This document shows positions 40,178 to 47,890 of a stretch of 64,000 nt of DNA, in pieces (the first letter of the stretch is position 1; each line of letters opens with the position of its first letter). Source of the stretch: Myxococcaceae bacterium (lineage in GTDB: Bacteria; Myxococcota; Myxococcia; Myxococcales; Myxococcaceae). The stretch spans positions 32,013 to 96,012 of the forward strand of contig JAIBBQ010000005.1 in the NCBI GenBank assembly GCA_019694595.1, written 5' to 3'. Below the pieces are notes generated by a model, which was not told the origin of the DNA, did no database searches, and worked only from the letters and a program-made list of their open reading frames with translations. A program made the translations under genes and the position numbers.

Positions 40178-42034
40178 ATGTCCTGGCGCCTCGACCGTCG
40201 GATGTACCGCATCGCCGCCGTGCTGGTGGCCCTCTTCGCCCTGTCCGCGCTCGCCCGGGTGGGCGGCGGAGAGCACTACACCGGCAGCTCCGACTCCAAC
40301 GACTCCAACAGCGTCGATCCGGAGATCATCTTCTTCATCCTGCGGCTGCTCATCGAGTACCCGCAGATCGGCATTCCCGTTCTCATCATCGCGGTCATCG
40401 TCTTCGTGGTGCGCCAGCGGTCCCAGGGCGACGGCAGCACCCAGAAGGCCATCGCCAGGGCCGAGGCGCAGACGCGCACCCGGGTGAGTGGCGAGCAGGT
40501 CGCCGCGTGGGTCTCGACGCTGCAGAAGAAGGACCCCCAGTTCCAGCTGCTGCCGATGCTCGACCTCGCCAAGCGCCTGTTCCTCGAGATCCAGGAAGCG
40601 TGGTTCCAGCGCAACCTCTTGCCGGTGCGCCGGCACCTGTCCGACGCCACCTACCAGCGCCTCACCACCCAGCTCGAGATCCTGCGGGCCCAGGGCGTGC
40701 GCGACGCCATCGCCGACCCCGAGGTGATCGATCTCCAGCTCATCGGGCTGGAGCAGAGCGAGGCCTTCGACACCGTGCACGTGCGCGTGCAGGCGAAGGT
40801 TCGGGACACCGACGTCGCCGCCGGCGTGGGCGACGACGAGGCACGCCGCACGGCGAAGCTGGCGGCGCCGGAGACCTTCGTCGAGGTGTGGAGCTTCGTG
40901 CGCAAGCCGGGCGTGCAGACCAAGGCGGGCGACGACGGCTTCCAGGGCAAGTGCCCGAGCTGCGGCGCCCCCTTCCAGGGCGGGGCCAGCAACCGCTGCG
41001 AGCACTGCAGCGCGGTGGTGAACTCGGGCAACTATGCCTGGGTGCTGGCGGAGATCACCCAGGGCCAGGAGTTCAACCGCGGCGAAGGCGACGTGCCCGG
41101 CGTGAGCCGCCTGCGCCAGGTCGACCCCGGCTTCAACACCGAGGTGCTCGAGGACCGCGCCAGCCTCGCCTTCTGGCGGTGGATCGAGGCGCAGTCGCTC
41201 AACGAGCCCCAGCGGGCCGCCCGGGTGGTCAGCCCCGGCGTGCGCGCGCAGCTCGACCAGGCGGTCGCCGAGCTCAAGGCCCAGTCGCAGCGGCGCCTCT
41301 ACCTGCAGTGTGCGGTGGGGGCGGTGATCGTCCGCCGGGTCGACCTGCTCGATCAGGTGGCCCGGGCCTACGTCGAGGTGCGCTGGAGCGCCGCGCTCGC
41401 CTTCGCTTCCGCCAGCGCGCCGCCCCCCAAGCCGGGTGCGCCGATGCCCCACCGCTCGGTGCTGGTGCTGGAGCGCGCGGCCTCCGCCCAGACCAACGCC
41501 GGCAACGGCATGGCGACCAGCAACTGCGTCAACTGTGGCGCGCCCCAGGGCTCCAGCTCGGCCACGGTGTGCGAGTTCTGCGCGGCGCCCCTGGTGGACC
41601 AGGGCAAGGACTGGGTGCTCGTCGAGCTGCTCGCCTGGGAAGCCTTCTCCGCCCAGCGGGCCCAGAGCACCGCGAGCCCGGCTGCGAGCAAGGCGGTGCC
41701 CGACCGCGAAGAGCGCGAGCGGCTGCTCTACATGATGGCCGCCATCGCCGCCGCCGACGGCACCGTCGACGCCAAGGAACGGGCGCTCCTGGAGATGAGC
41801 GCCGAGCGCTGGGGCGTGGCCAAGAGCAACCTCGAGCTGGCGATCGCCTCGGGCCCCAAGCTCTTCGAGCGGCTGGTGGCGCGGGCGACCCCCGAGGCCG
41901 AGGCCTTTCTCCAGCAGCTGGTGGATCTCGCCAAGCTCGACGGCAACGTCGACCGCCGCGAGAAGCAGATGCTCGAGCTCGCCGCGCACCACCTGGGGCT
42001 CGACGCCAAGCTCCCCGTGATGCTCGCCCGCTGA
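40178..42034 (+). CDS. Membrane protein with Tim44-like, two zinc-ribbon and TerB-like domains
   Basis: The 618-residue product has two N-terminal membrane segments (about 8-26 and 49-77). A Tim44-like domain follows (from [15 protein letters not shown] through [17 protein letters not shown]), then a zinc ribbon [12 protein letters not shown] near residue 260, a second Tim44-like region ([19 protein letters not shown]), a second ribbon CVNCGAP/CEFC, and a C-terminal TerB-like helical domain ([19 protein letters not shown] and [18 protein letters not shown]). Each TerB half has the DG(T/N)VD metal-type motif. Bacterial Tim44-like proteins are poorly understood; a membrane-linked protein-binding role is a guess. 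It is divergent from the hydratase gene. Confidence 0.85.
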   Translation: MSWRLDRRMYRIAAVLVALFALSALARVGGGEHYTGSSDSNDSNSVDPEIIFFILRLLIEYPQIGIPVLIIAVIVFVVRQRSQGDGSTQKAIARAEAQTRTRVSGEQVAAWVSTLQKKDPQFQLLPMLDLAKRLFLEIQEAWFQRNLLPVRRHLSDATYQRLTTQLEILRAQGVRDAIADPEVIDLQLIGLEQSEAFDTVHVRVQAKVRDTDVAAGVGDDEARRTAKLAAPETFVEVWSFVRKPGVQTKAGDDGFQGKCPSCGAPFQGGASNRCEHCSAVVNSGNYAWVLAEITQGQEFNRGEGDVPGVSRLRQVDPGFNTEVLEDRASLAFWRWIEAQSLNEPQRAARVVSPGVRAQLDQAVAELKAQSQRRLYLQCAVGAVIVRRVDLLDQVARAYVEVRWSAALAFASASAPPPKPGAPMPHRSVLVLERAASAQTNAGNGMATSNCVNCGAPQGSSSATVCEFCAAPLVDQGKDWVLVELLAWEAFSAQRAQSTASPAASKAVPDREERERLLYMMAAIAAADGTVDAKERALLEMSAERWGVAKSNLELAIASGPKLFERLVARATPEAEAFLQQLVDLAKLDGNVDRREKQMLELAAHHLGLDAKLPVMLAR

Positions 42035-42041
42035 GAGAGGC

Positions 42042-42761
42042 TCAGGCGCCCCGGGGCGGTTCGACCTTCACCGGCTCGGGCACCGCGCCCGCCGGCTCGC
42101 TCGGGCTCGGGAGCGCGTCGACCTGCGGCGCGGCGGCCTGCTTGGCTTGCTCCTGGCGCCGCCGCCACATCGAGTACAGCACGTACAGCCCGATCGCGAT
42201 CGCCAGGCCCACCAGCACCCGGGTCTGGCCCTTGCGCACGTTGTTGATGAGCGTCTCCAGCTCGCCGCCGAACCGGTAGCCCAGGTAGACGAACGCCGGC
42301 GCGGACACGAGCGCGGCCAGCCCATCGAAGAAGATGAAGCGGCTGTACTTCATGTGCGCCGAGCCGGCGGTGAAGTAGGTCACCGCGCGCACCCCGGGCA
42401 TGAAGCGGGCGATCATCACGATCTTCTCGCCGTTGCGGGCGAAGAGCCCTTCCACCCGCTTGCGCTTCTCCGGCGTCACGATGCGCGAGAAGAAGCCGCC
42501 GCCTTCCTTGCCCACCTTGGTGCCCAGCCGGCGGCCCGCCAAGAAGATGAGCGAGTCGCCCATCAAGATGCCCAGGAAGCCGGTGAGCATCATGAGCTGC
42601 AGGTTGGCTCGCTCCTCGAACACCAGGAAGCCGCCGAGGATCAGCGACACGTCTTCCGGCAGCGGCACCCCGAGGCCACAGGCCATGAGGATGCCGAACA
42701 CCACCGCGTAGGCCACCGGGCCCGACGTGTTGGCGACGAGCTGTCGGAGAATCTCTTCCAC
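42042..42761 (-). CDS. DedA family integral membrane protein
   Basis: The 239-residue protein has the DedA family pattern: an N-terminal helix, a re-entrant loop with GVPLPEDVSLILGGF, the GILMGDSLIFLAGRRLG segment, and the RFMPGVRAVTYFTAGSA motif with the essential Arg. Recent work ties DedA proteins to lipid (undecaprenyl phosphate or phospholipid) flipping. The C-terminal ~40 residues are a Pro/Ala-rich cytoplasmic tail. It is the last gene of a seven-gene minus-strand run and starts eight bases after the preceding gene ends. Confidence 0.92.
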   Translation of the reverse strand: MEEILRQLVANTSGPVAYAVVFGILMACGLGVPLPEDVSLILGGFLVFEERANLQLMMLTGFLGILMGDSLIFLAGRRLGTKVGKEGGGFFSRIVTPEKRKRVEGLFARNGEKIVMIARFMPGVRAVTYFTAGSAHMKYSRFIFFDGLAALVSAPAFVYLGYRFGGELETLINNVRKGQTRVLVGLAIAIGLYVLYSMWRRRQEQAKQAAAPQVDALPSPSEPAGAVPEPVKVEPPRGA

Positions 42762-42769
42762 GAGCCGCC

Positions 42770-43762
42770 TTACTTCTTGGCCGGGCGCCGGGCTTCAGCC
42801 TTCTGCAGGGCGTCGAGCAGCCAGGTCTCGACGGGCTTCCCGTCGTCGAACGCCCTGGCCAGGTCCTTCATTCCAAAGTAGCCCCGCGCCGCCGCCGCCT
42901 CGTAGGCCGCGTCGGAGGCGTCCATCGCGCGGAGCGCCACCGCCTCGCCGAGGAGCGAGCCCGCGTACTCCGCCACCGTCTGATCGGGGCAGCCCGCGAG
43001 CTGGGCTTCCTTGAGCATCGCCGCCCCACCCGACCACCCGCCCACCTTGGCGTTCACCGCCGGCTCGAGGACCACCCGCGCGTACTCCCGCAGCGCGCCT
43101 TCGACGTTCGGCTTGTCGGCGGGGCCGACCACCAGCACCACCTCGCCGTCGCCCTGCACGCCGCGGGCGCTGTCCTGCACGTCGAGCAGGTTCGCCACCA
43201 GCAGCGTCTGCGGCCCGTTCTCGGGCACCTTGAGCATGGCCTTGGCCTTCACCAGCGGCGCGTCGAGGCCGGCGAGGTAGCTCTTCAGCACCTTGCGGTA
43301 GTCGCCCTGCACGGTGCCCATCGCCTCGTCGAGCTTCCAGCTCGCCCACGCCTTCGCCAGCACCGCCTCGAAGCCCTTGAGGTCCGCCAGCTCCTTGCCC
43401 TTGGGCGCGTCCTTGAAGGGCGGCTGGCCGGCGGACACCGACCAGGCGAGGTAGCGGCGCAGCGCCGCCGGGTGCTTGTCGAAGAACTCTTCCGCCGCCC
43501 GCTTCACGTCGGCGTCGCCGCCGATGACCCGCGCGCGCACCGCCTGGCGCACCGGGTGGTAGACGAACTTGGGGACCGGGTCCTTGCGGGTCACCGGGCC
43601 GACGTCGAAGCCGGTGGCGTTGAAGATGGCGAAGAGCGTGAAGACCCGCTCGTCTGCCCGCAGCTCGGTGCCTTCGCCGGTGTAGAGGCTGGCGAACCAG
43701 TCCCCCTGGGATGCGGCGAAGCAGGGCGAAGCGACCAGCGCGGCGACGAAGAGCGAACGCAT
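42770..43762 (-). CDS. Secreted protein of unknown function
   Basis: A short signal peptide (MRSLFVAALVASPCFAA) leads a 330-residue mostly helical protein. I see no catalytic motif; ELRADERVFTLFAIFNATG resembles the start of DUF4932-type proteins but the remainder does not clearly match. Only one Cys remains in the mature chain (AGCPDQT). ATG 43762 gives the signal peptide; a GTG-like start at 43798 would place extra residues before it. It lies between the cyclic-nucleotide-binding gene and dedA. Confidence 0.7.
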   Translation of the reverse strand: MRSLFVAALVASPCFAASQGDWFASLYTGEGTELRADERVFTLFAIFNATGFDVGPVTRKDPVPKFVYHPVRQAVRARVIGGDADVKRAAEEFFDKHPAALRRYLAWSVSAGQPPFKDAPKGKELADLKGFEAVLAKAWASWKLDEAMGTVQGDYRKVLKSYLAGLDAPLVKAKAMLKVPENGPQTLLVANLLDVQDSARGVQGDGEVVLVVGPADKPNVEGALREYARVVLEPAVNAKVGGWSGGAAMLKEAQLAGCPDQTVAEYAGSLLGEAVALRAMDASDAAYEAAAARGYFGMKDLARAFDDGKPVETWLLDALQKAEARRPAKK

Positions 43763-43801
43763 GGCCCGTGGGTACTCCACGGGTGCCGTGGGGCACAAGC
43801 G

Positions 43802-44272
43802 TTAGGTGCGGACCAGCGACTTCAGGGCGTCGCGGTTCTCCAGGAGCTTCTGACCGAAGGTCGAGCAGATGGCCATCAGGAGCTTGAGGCAGGCCTGCGG
43901 CTTGGTCGCCATCAGCTTCTGGAAGTCGCTCTGGCGGATCTCCAGGAAGCTCACCGGGGTGGTCGCCATGGCGGTGCACTGGCGCTGGCCGGTGGAGATG
44001 AGCGCCAGCTCGCCGATGGCGTCGCCGGGGCCGATCTCGCCCAGGAGCATGTCCTCGTTCTGGCGGCCCTTGAGGCTCAGGGTGACCCGGCCGTCGATCA
44101 CCACCAGGAGCGAGTCGCCCACCATGTTCTCGACGAACAGGGGCGTGCCGGCGGGCGTGCTGCGGGCCACCGCGATCCCCGCGAGGATCTTGAGCCCCGT
44201 CTCGGTGAACTCCTTGAACAGCGCGCAGCGCTGCATCGCTTCGACCGGCGTCACGGCCGGGAGGTGTATCAC
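43802..44272 (-). CDS. Single-domain cyclic nucleotide-binding protein
   Basis: The whole 156-residue protein is one CRP-like cyclic nucleotide-binding fold: LFVENMVGDSLLVVIDGRV, the phosphate-binding-cassette-like GEIGPGDAIGELALISTGQRQCTAMA, and a C-terminal helix. In the cassette the expected Arg that binds the cyclic phosphate is present as Q-R in GQRQCTA. No DNA-binding domain follows, so it is a signalling adaptor rather than a CRP-type regulator. Such stand-alone domains are common in myxobacteria. The partner is unknown; a TPR protein is encoded just upstream. Confidence 0.85.
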   Translation of the reverse strand: MIHLPAVTPVEAMQRCALFKEFTETGLKILAGIAVARSTPAGTPLFVENMVGDSLLVVIDGRVTLSLKGRQNEDMLLGEIGPGDAIGELALISTGQRQCTAMATTPVSFLEIRQSDFQKLMATKPQACLKLLMAICSTFGQKLLENRDALKSLVRT

Positions 44273-44293
44273 GCTGCCCCCCGCGGGCCACGT

Positions 44294-45505
44294 TCAGGGT
44301 GAGGGGCAGTGGCTCTTGGCGTCGGCCTTGCCCAGCCGCCAGGCCTCGCAGAACTCGGTGGCCGCGTCCTGCTTCTGGCCCTGCCCTTCCAGCGCCACGG
44401 CGAGGAAGAAGTGGGCGTCGGCGTGCTTGGGCTGGCTCTGAATCAGCGCGCGCAGCTCCGCGATGCCCTCGGTGATCTTCTGCTGCTTGAGCAGCACCAG
44501 CGCCAGGTTGAGCCGCGCCTTGTTGAAGCCCGGGGCCTGCTGGAGCGTGGCGCGAAAGGCCTCCACCGCGTCGTCGGTGCGCTTTTCGGCGATCGCCACC
44601 TTGCCCTTGAGGTTGAGCGCCGCCGCGAAGCCTGGACAGGCGAGCGCCTTGTCGAGCGCGTCGCCCACCGGCTGCTGCGCGTCGAGCCGCGCCTTGGCGA
44701 GGAGGTACCAGCTCTCGGACGAGCGCGGCTCGGGCAGCCGCTCCAGGGCCGCGAGCGAGCCCGAGGCCCCCGCCAGGGCCACCGTGTCGGCAGTCGCGCG
44801 GCAGGCCGCGGGAGGCGCCGGGTCTTCACCGGTCGCGAAGAGCGCGTCGAGCCGCGCCCGCGCCGCCGTCGGGTCCACCGCGGCGAGCTCCACCCCGCCG
44901 CCGCCCCGGCCGTCCGAGGTGGTCTTCGAGCCGAAGGCGCCCAGCGCGAAGGCCGCGCCCACGCCGCCGAGGATCACCACCGCCCCGAGGCCCGCGAGCA
45001 GCGGCCCCTTCGACGACGGCGCTGCTGCCGGGGCCGCCGCCGGAGCCGGCGTCGCGGAGGTGCCCGGCATGGTCGGCGACGCCGGGTACTTCCCCGCGTA
45101 CCAGGTGAGGATCGCGACCATCGAGTTGAGGCTCGCCACCACCTCGTCCTCGCCCACCTTGACGCCCGCGTCGGCCAGGCCGCCCGCGTGGTCGTGCGAC
45201 GAGAGGTTGCCCCACGCCTGCACGGTGCCCATGTGGGCGAGCAAGTTGGTGGGAATGACCCCCGCGTTCGCCTGCTGGCGGAACTTGGTGATGAGCTCGT
45301 CGAGCATCGCCTTGCCCGGCGTCTGCTTGAGTTCGCTGGTGACCATCGCGCGCAGCAGCGTCTCCAGCACCAGCCGGGCGTTCTGCATCACGCCCTTGTA
45401 GTCGCCGGAGCGCCCGCGGCTGACCATCGCCTCGATGTCTTCCCGCGCGCGCCCGAACTGGGGCGCCAGGAGACTCAGCTTCTTGAGCAGCGGCTCGATG
45501 TCCAC
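44294..45505 (-). CDS. Membrane-anchored TPR protein with a DUF4145-like N-terminal domain
   Basis: The N-terminal ~135 residues are helical and resemble DUF4145/HEPN-like domains (NARLVLETLLRAMV and WGNLSSHDHAG). An Ala/Pro-rich linker follows, then a single membrane helix (LLAGLGAVVILGGVGAAFALGAF, about residues 168-190), and a C-terminal TPR region (AVEAFRATLQQAPGFNKARL and similar). Single-pass topology puts the N-terminal domain inside and the TPRs outside, or the reverse; the sequence does not settle it. It starts ten bases after the CsgG-like gene and precedes the cyclic-nucleotide-binding gene by 21 bases. Confidence 0.75.
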   Translation of the reverse strand: MDIEPLLKKLSLLAPQFGRAREDIEAMVSRGRSGDYKGVMQNARLVLETLLRAMVTSELKQTPGKAMLDELITKFRQQANAGVIPTNLLAHMGTVQAWGNLSSHDHAGGLADAGVKVGEDEVVASLNSMVAILTWYAGKYPASPTMPGTSATPAPAAAPAAAPSSKGPLLAGLGAVVILGGVGAAFALGAFGSKTTSDGRGGGGVELAAVDPTAARARLDALFATGEDPAPPAACRATADTVALAGASGSLAALERLPEPRSSESWYLLAKARLDAQQPVGDALDKALACPGFAAALNLKGKVAIAEKRTDDAVEAFRATLQQAPGFNKARLNLALVLLKQQKITEGIAELRALIQSQPKHADAHFFLAVALEGQGQKQDAATEFCEAWRLGKADAKSHCPSP

Positions 45506-45515
45506 GGTCGCGCTC

Positions 45516-46214
45516 TCACTTCACCAGGCGGTCGAGGTCCAGCGCCGCGAGCACGAAGTCGGGCTGGTCCTTCACCACCGCCTTGAGCTTGTCGGCCGCC
45601 GTCTTGGGGTCCTTCTTGTCCTTGGCGTCGAGCGCCTCGGCGTACTTGAGCGCGGTCGACAGCTTGAGCTTCACGCCCGTCTTCTTCGGTGCGGGGGGCG
45701 CCAGCGCCTCGGCCTTGCTGAGCAGCTCGGAAAGCCGGCCCGAGAGCTCCTGCTCCGCCTCGTACACGTCGTCGGCGCTCGCCTTCACCCGCATCGGCTT
45801 GCCGCCTTCGGGCTTGAGGACGTCGCCGGTCTCCAGGCGAATGGCGCGCGCCTCGAAGAGGATGTTCTTGCCCGCCTCGATCACGCTGCCGGTCACCAGG
45901 TAGCGCGCGCCCGCGAGCTTGCCCACCTGCGCGGCGGTGGCCTTGTCGACCATCGCGCCCTGCTGCAGCTTGAGCTCGGCGAGCAGGTCCTCGAGCCGCT
46001 CCCGCTCCAGCACGCGGATGCCTTCGGCGGCCGAGAGGTCGCTGATCATCATCTGCGCCAGGCCCTTCTTGAGCACCTGGAGCTTCTGATCGTTCGACTG
46101 CACGTCGAAGTAGAGGATCGCCACCAGGGGCGCCGGCGTGGCCGAGGGCTTGGGAGCGTCTGCCGCGAAGGCCAGGGCGCTCAGCAAGAGCGCCGCGAGA
46201 GGAGCACGGGTCAT
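45516..46214 (-). CDS. CsgG/HfaB-like secreted protein
   Basis: A signal peptide (MTRAPLAALLLSALAFA) precedes a 232-residue protein whose core, VAILYFDVQSNDQKLQVLKKGLAQMMISDL, then GIRVLERERLEDLLAEL and LAGARYLVTGSVIE, matches the CsgG/HfaB and related FlgO/TolB-N-like fold as found in curli secretion and GNA1162 proteins. It lacks a lipobox Cys, so it is probably periplasmic and not a pore like true CsgG. The C-terminal part is Lys/Asp-rich with TPR-like helices (TAADKLKAVVKDQPDF). The flanking TPR gene may be its partner. Confidence 0.78.
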   Translation of the reverse strand: MTRAPLAALLLSALAFAADAPKPSATPAPLVAILYFDVQSNDQKLQVLKKGLAQMMISDLSAAEGIRVLERERLEDLLAELKLQQGAMVDKATAAQVGKLAGARYLVTGSVIEAGKNILFEARAIRLETGDVLKPEGGKPMRVKASADDVYEAEQELSGRLSELLSKAEALAPPAPKKTGVKLKLSTALKYAEALDAKDKKDPKTAADKLKAVVKDQPDFVLAALDLDRLVK

Positions 46215-46226
46215 GCGCCGGTTGTA

Positions 46227-46751
46227 TCAGGGAAGCCGGTACCCGTATTTCGTCGGGGTGGTCTTGAAGCCGAGCGTGTCCCCCAGCGTCGAATCTGGCG
46301 TCTGGTCGGCGGGCCGGAAGCGCAGCTCGAAGTCTGCCGAGAGGCCGTCCTCGCCCGCCTTGAAGGTGTGCGTCTCGGTGGACGGCTTCTCGCCGTGGAA
46401 GAGCTCGAAGCGCACCTTCTGAGGGACGAAGACGGTGCCGAGCTCCTTCATCCCGAGGTCTTCCAGGACAGGGATGTGGTCCTGGTCGGTCACCGTGCAG
46501 TCGGCCGGCTTCGACGTCATCGTGATGAGGTCGTTCGTCCGGGTGAGCTCGACGGAGCAGTGACCCAGCGTCCAGGTGACGTTGCTGCCGGTGCCCGGGA
46601 CGAACGTCAGCTGGGGGTGGACCAGCTTGCTCATCGTCTCGCCGGCGGGCGACAGCGTGTTCACGGTGGAATCGAACTGCCAGGTCCCCGCGAAGCTCGC
46701 GGGGCCGCAGGCGCTGCACGTCACGGCGAGGCCGACGAGGAGCATTCGCAT
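46227..46751 (-). CDS. Lipoprotein of unknown function
   Basis: The 174-residue product starts with a lipoprotein signal (MRMLLVGLAVTCSAC, lipobox CSAC) and then a beta-rich domain beginning ASFAGTWQFDSTVNTL, a pattern typical of lipocalin-like or calycin-like small lipoproteins (a GxW near the mature start). Two cysteines (GHCSVEL and DCTVTD) are placed to form a disulfide. ATG 46751 yields the signal peptide. It sits between the unknown protein at 46768 and the CsgG-like gene. No function can be assigned. Confidence 0.7.
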   Translation of the reverse strand: MRMLLVGLAVTCSACGPASFAGTWQFDSTVNTLSPAGETMSKLVHPQLTFVPGTGSNVTWTLGHCSVELTRTNDLITMTSKPADCTVTDQDHIPVLEDLGMKELGTVFVPQKVRFELFHGEKPSTETHTFKAGEDGLSADFELRFRPADQTPDSTLGDTLGFKTTPTKYGYRLP

Positions 46752-46767
46752 GCTCCGGCGCCTAGCG

Positions 46768-47718
46768 TCAGGCTGCGGGCTGCGTCCACACGTACCTCTG
46801 CGTGAAGTCACCTCCGAGCCCCACCCCGGTGTCGCGCTTGCGATCCGAGACCAGCGCCTTGTCCAGCCCGGCCTCCTGCCCCGACTCCGGCACGCGGGTG
46901 CCCGACTCCCAGTGCGACTCGTTGGTCACCGTGAACTGCAGCTGGGGCTTGCCCGTCTTCGGGTCCGTCCCGGTGCACTCGACCTTGGTGGAGTACGAGC
47001 CGAGGAACCATTCGAGCGCGTTGTACTTCTTGTCCGAGTTCTCGGCGGTGTCGGGCCCAGCGAAGACGAACTTGCCGGCCGGGTCGAGCACGTCACCGGG
47101 CTTCGGGTTCGGGTACTTCGCGAGGAACGCCGCCTCGGCGTCCTTCTGGGTCTGCTGCTTCGCGAGGTCGCCGGTGTACGTGGGGTCGGTCACCGTCACC
47201 ACGTCGCCGCCCTTCTTGTCCTTCGACCAGACGCCGAGGTCCTTCGGCTTCCCTTCGAAGAGCCAGGTGCCCCACAGCTTGCCCCAGTCGCCCTTGAGGC
47301 CGTCGGTGCGGGCGATGCCTTCGAGGTCGACCTTCCCCAGCTTGTCGGCGAACTTCCCGACCGCGGTGTCGCCAGCGACCAGGGCGATCGGCTTGGTGAC
47401 CACGTCGACCGCGACCTCCGCGCCCTTGAGCAGCTTCGGCACCGAGCCCTTGGGCAAGAGCGCGCTGGCGCCGTCGTAGGCCAGCTTCAGCGTGCCTCGC
47501 GTCGCGTCGCGCGCGAAGTCCGCCGGGTCGTGCACCGCCTTGTCCGCCGCCAGCACCACCGGGTTGTGCTTCGCCGTCTCGAAGGCCGACTTCGAGGTGT
47601 CGACCACCTTCTGCTCCGCGGCGGTCACCACCTGCTTCGTCTTGTCGACGGCTCCGGTGACCAGCTGCTTGCCCGCGTCGGTGGCCTGCTTCCACTTGCG
47701 CTTCAGTCCATCCAGCAT
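46768..47718 (-). CDS. Unknown soluble protein with an LEA-like amphipathic N-terminus
   Basis: The 316-residue protein has no signal peptide. Its first ~60 residues (KRKWKQATDAGKQLV, DKTKQVVTAAEQKVVDTSK) are Lys/Ala/Thr-rich amphipathic helices like those of LEA-type or YtxH-type proteins. The rest contains a Gly/Asp-rich region (AKYPNPKPGDVLDPAGKFVF) and a Trp-rich end (NESHWESG, QRYVWTQ) with no recognised motif. ATG 47718 has GAGGA five bases upstream, which favours it over an upstream in-frame start. It heads the seven-gene minus-strand run and is divergent from the CorA-like gene. Confidence 0.68.
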   Translation of the reverse strand: MLDGLKRKWKQATDAGKQLVTGAVDKTKQVVTAAEQKVVDTSKSAFETAKHNPVVLAADKAVHDPADFARDATRGTLKLAYDGASALLPKGSVPKLLKGAEVAVDVVTKPIALVAGDTAVGKFADKLGKVDLEGIARTDGLKGDWGKLWGTWLFEGKPKDLGVWSKDKKGGDVVTVTDPTYTGDLAKQQTQKDAEAAFLAKYPNPKPGDVLDPAGKFVFAGPDTAENSDKKYNALEWFLGSYSTKVECTGTDPKTGKPQLQFTVTNESHWESGTRVPESGQEAGLDKALVSDRKRDTGVGLGGDFTQRYVWTQPAA

Positions 47719-47773
47719 GACGTCCTCGACTTCGGCCCGGTGGTCCCCAATCTCTCCGCCCGGGCTCCGTCTT

Positions 47774-47787
47774 GATTCTCGAGAATC
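47774..47787. promoter_or_regulatory. Perfect 14-bp palindrome between divergent genes
   Basis: GATTCTCGAGAATC is an exact palindrome, relatively AT-rich for this genome, lying between the genes starting at 47718 (-) and 47891 (+). Its position suits an operator for a dimeric regulator acting on one or both genes. A second small inverted repeat, AGGGG/CCCCT, is at 47811-47826. No binding protein can be named. Confidence 0.45.
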
Positions 47788-47890
47788 GTTCCGCGGGCCG
47801 TCCCGGCGCGAGGGGTGAAGGCCCCTGACATCGGTCACCGGCGTGTTTCAGCAGCGGGAAGTGCCCGACTCTGCTGAGGTCCACCTCGCG

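Noticed and set aside
37810..42279. A plus-strand open frame of nearly 1,490 codons, and a similar minus-strand one at 37727-41992
   Set aside because: Both run antisense to or out of frame with the carboxylase, hydratase and Tim44-like genes and have low-complexity sequence without motifs.
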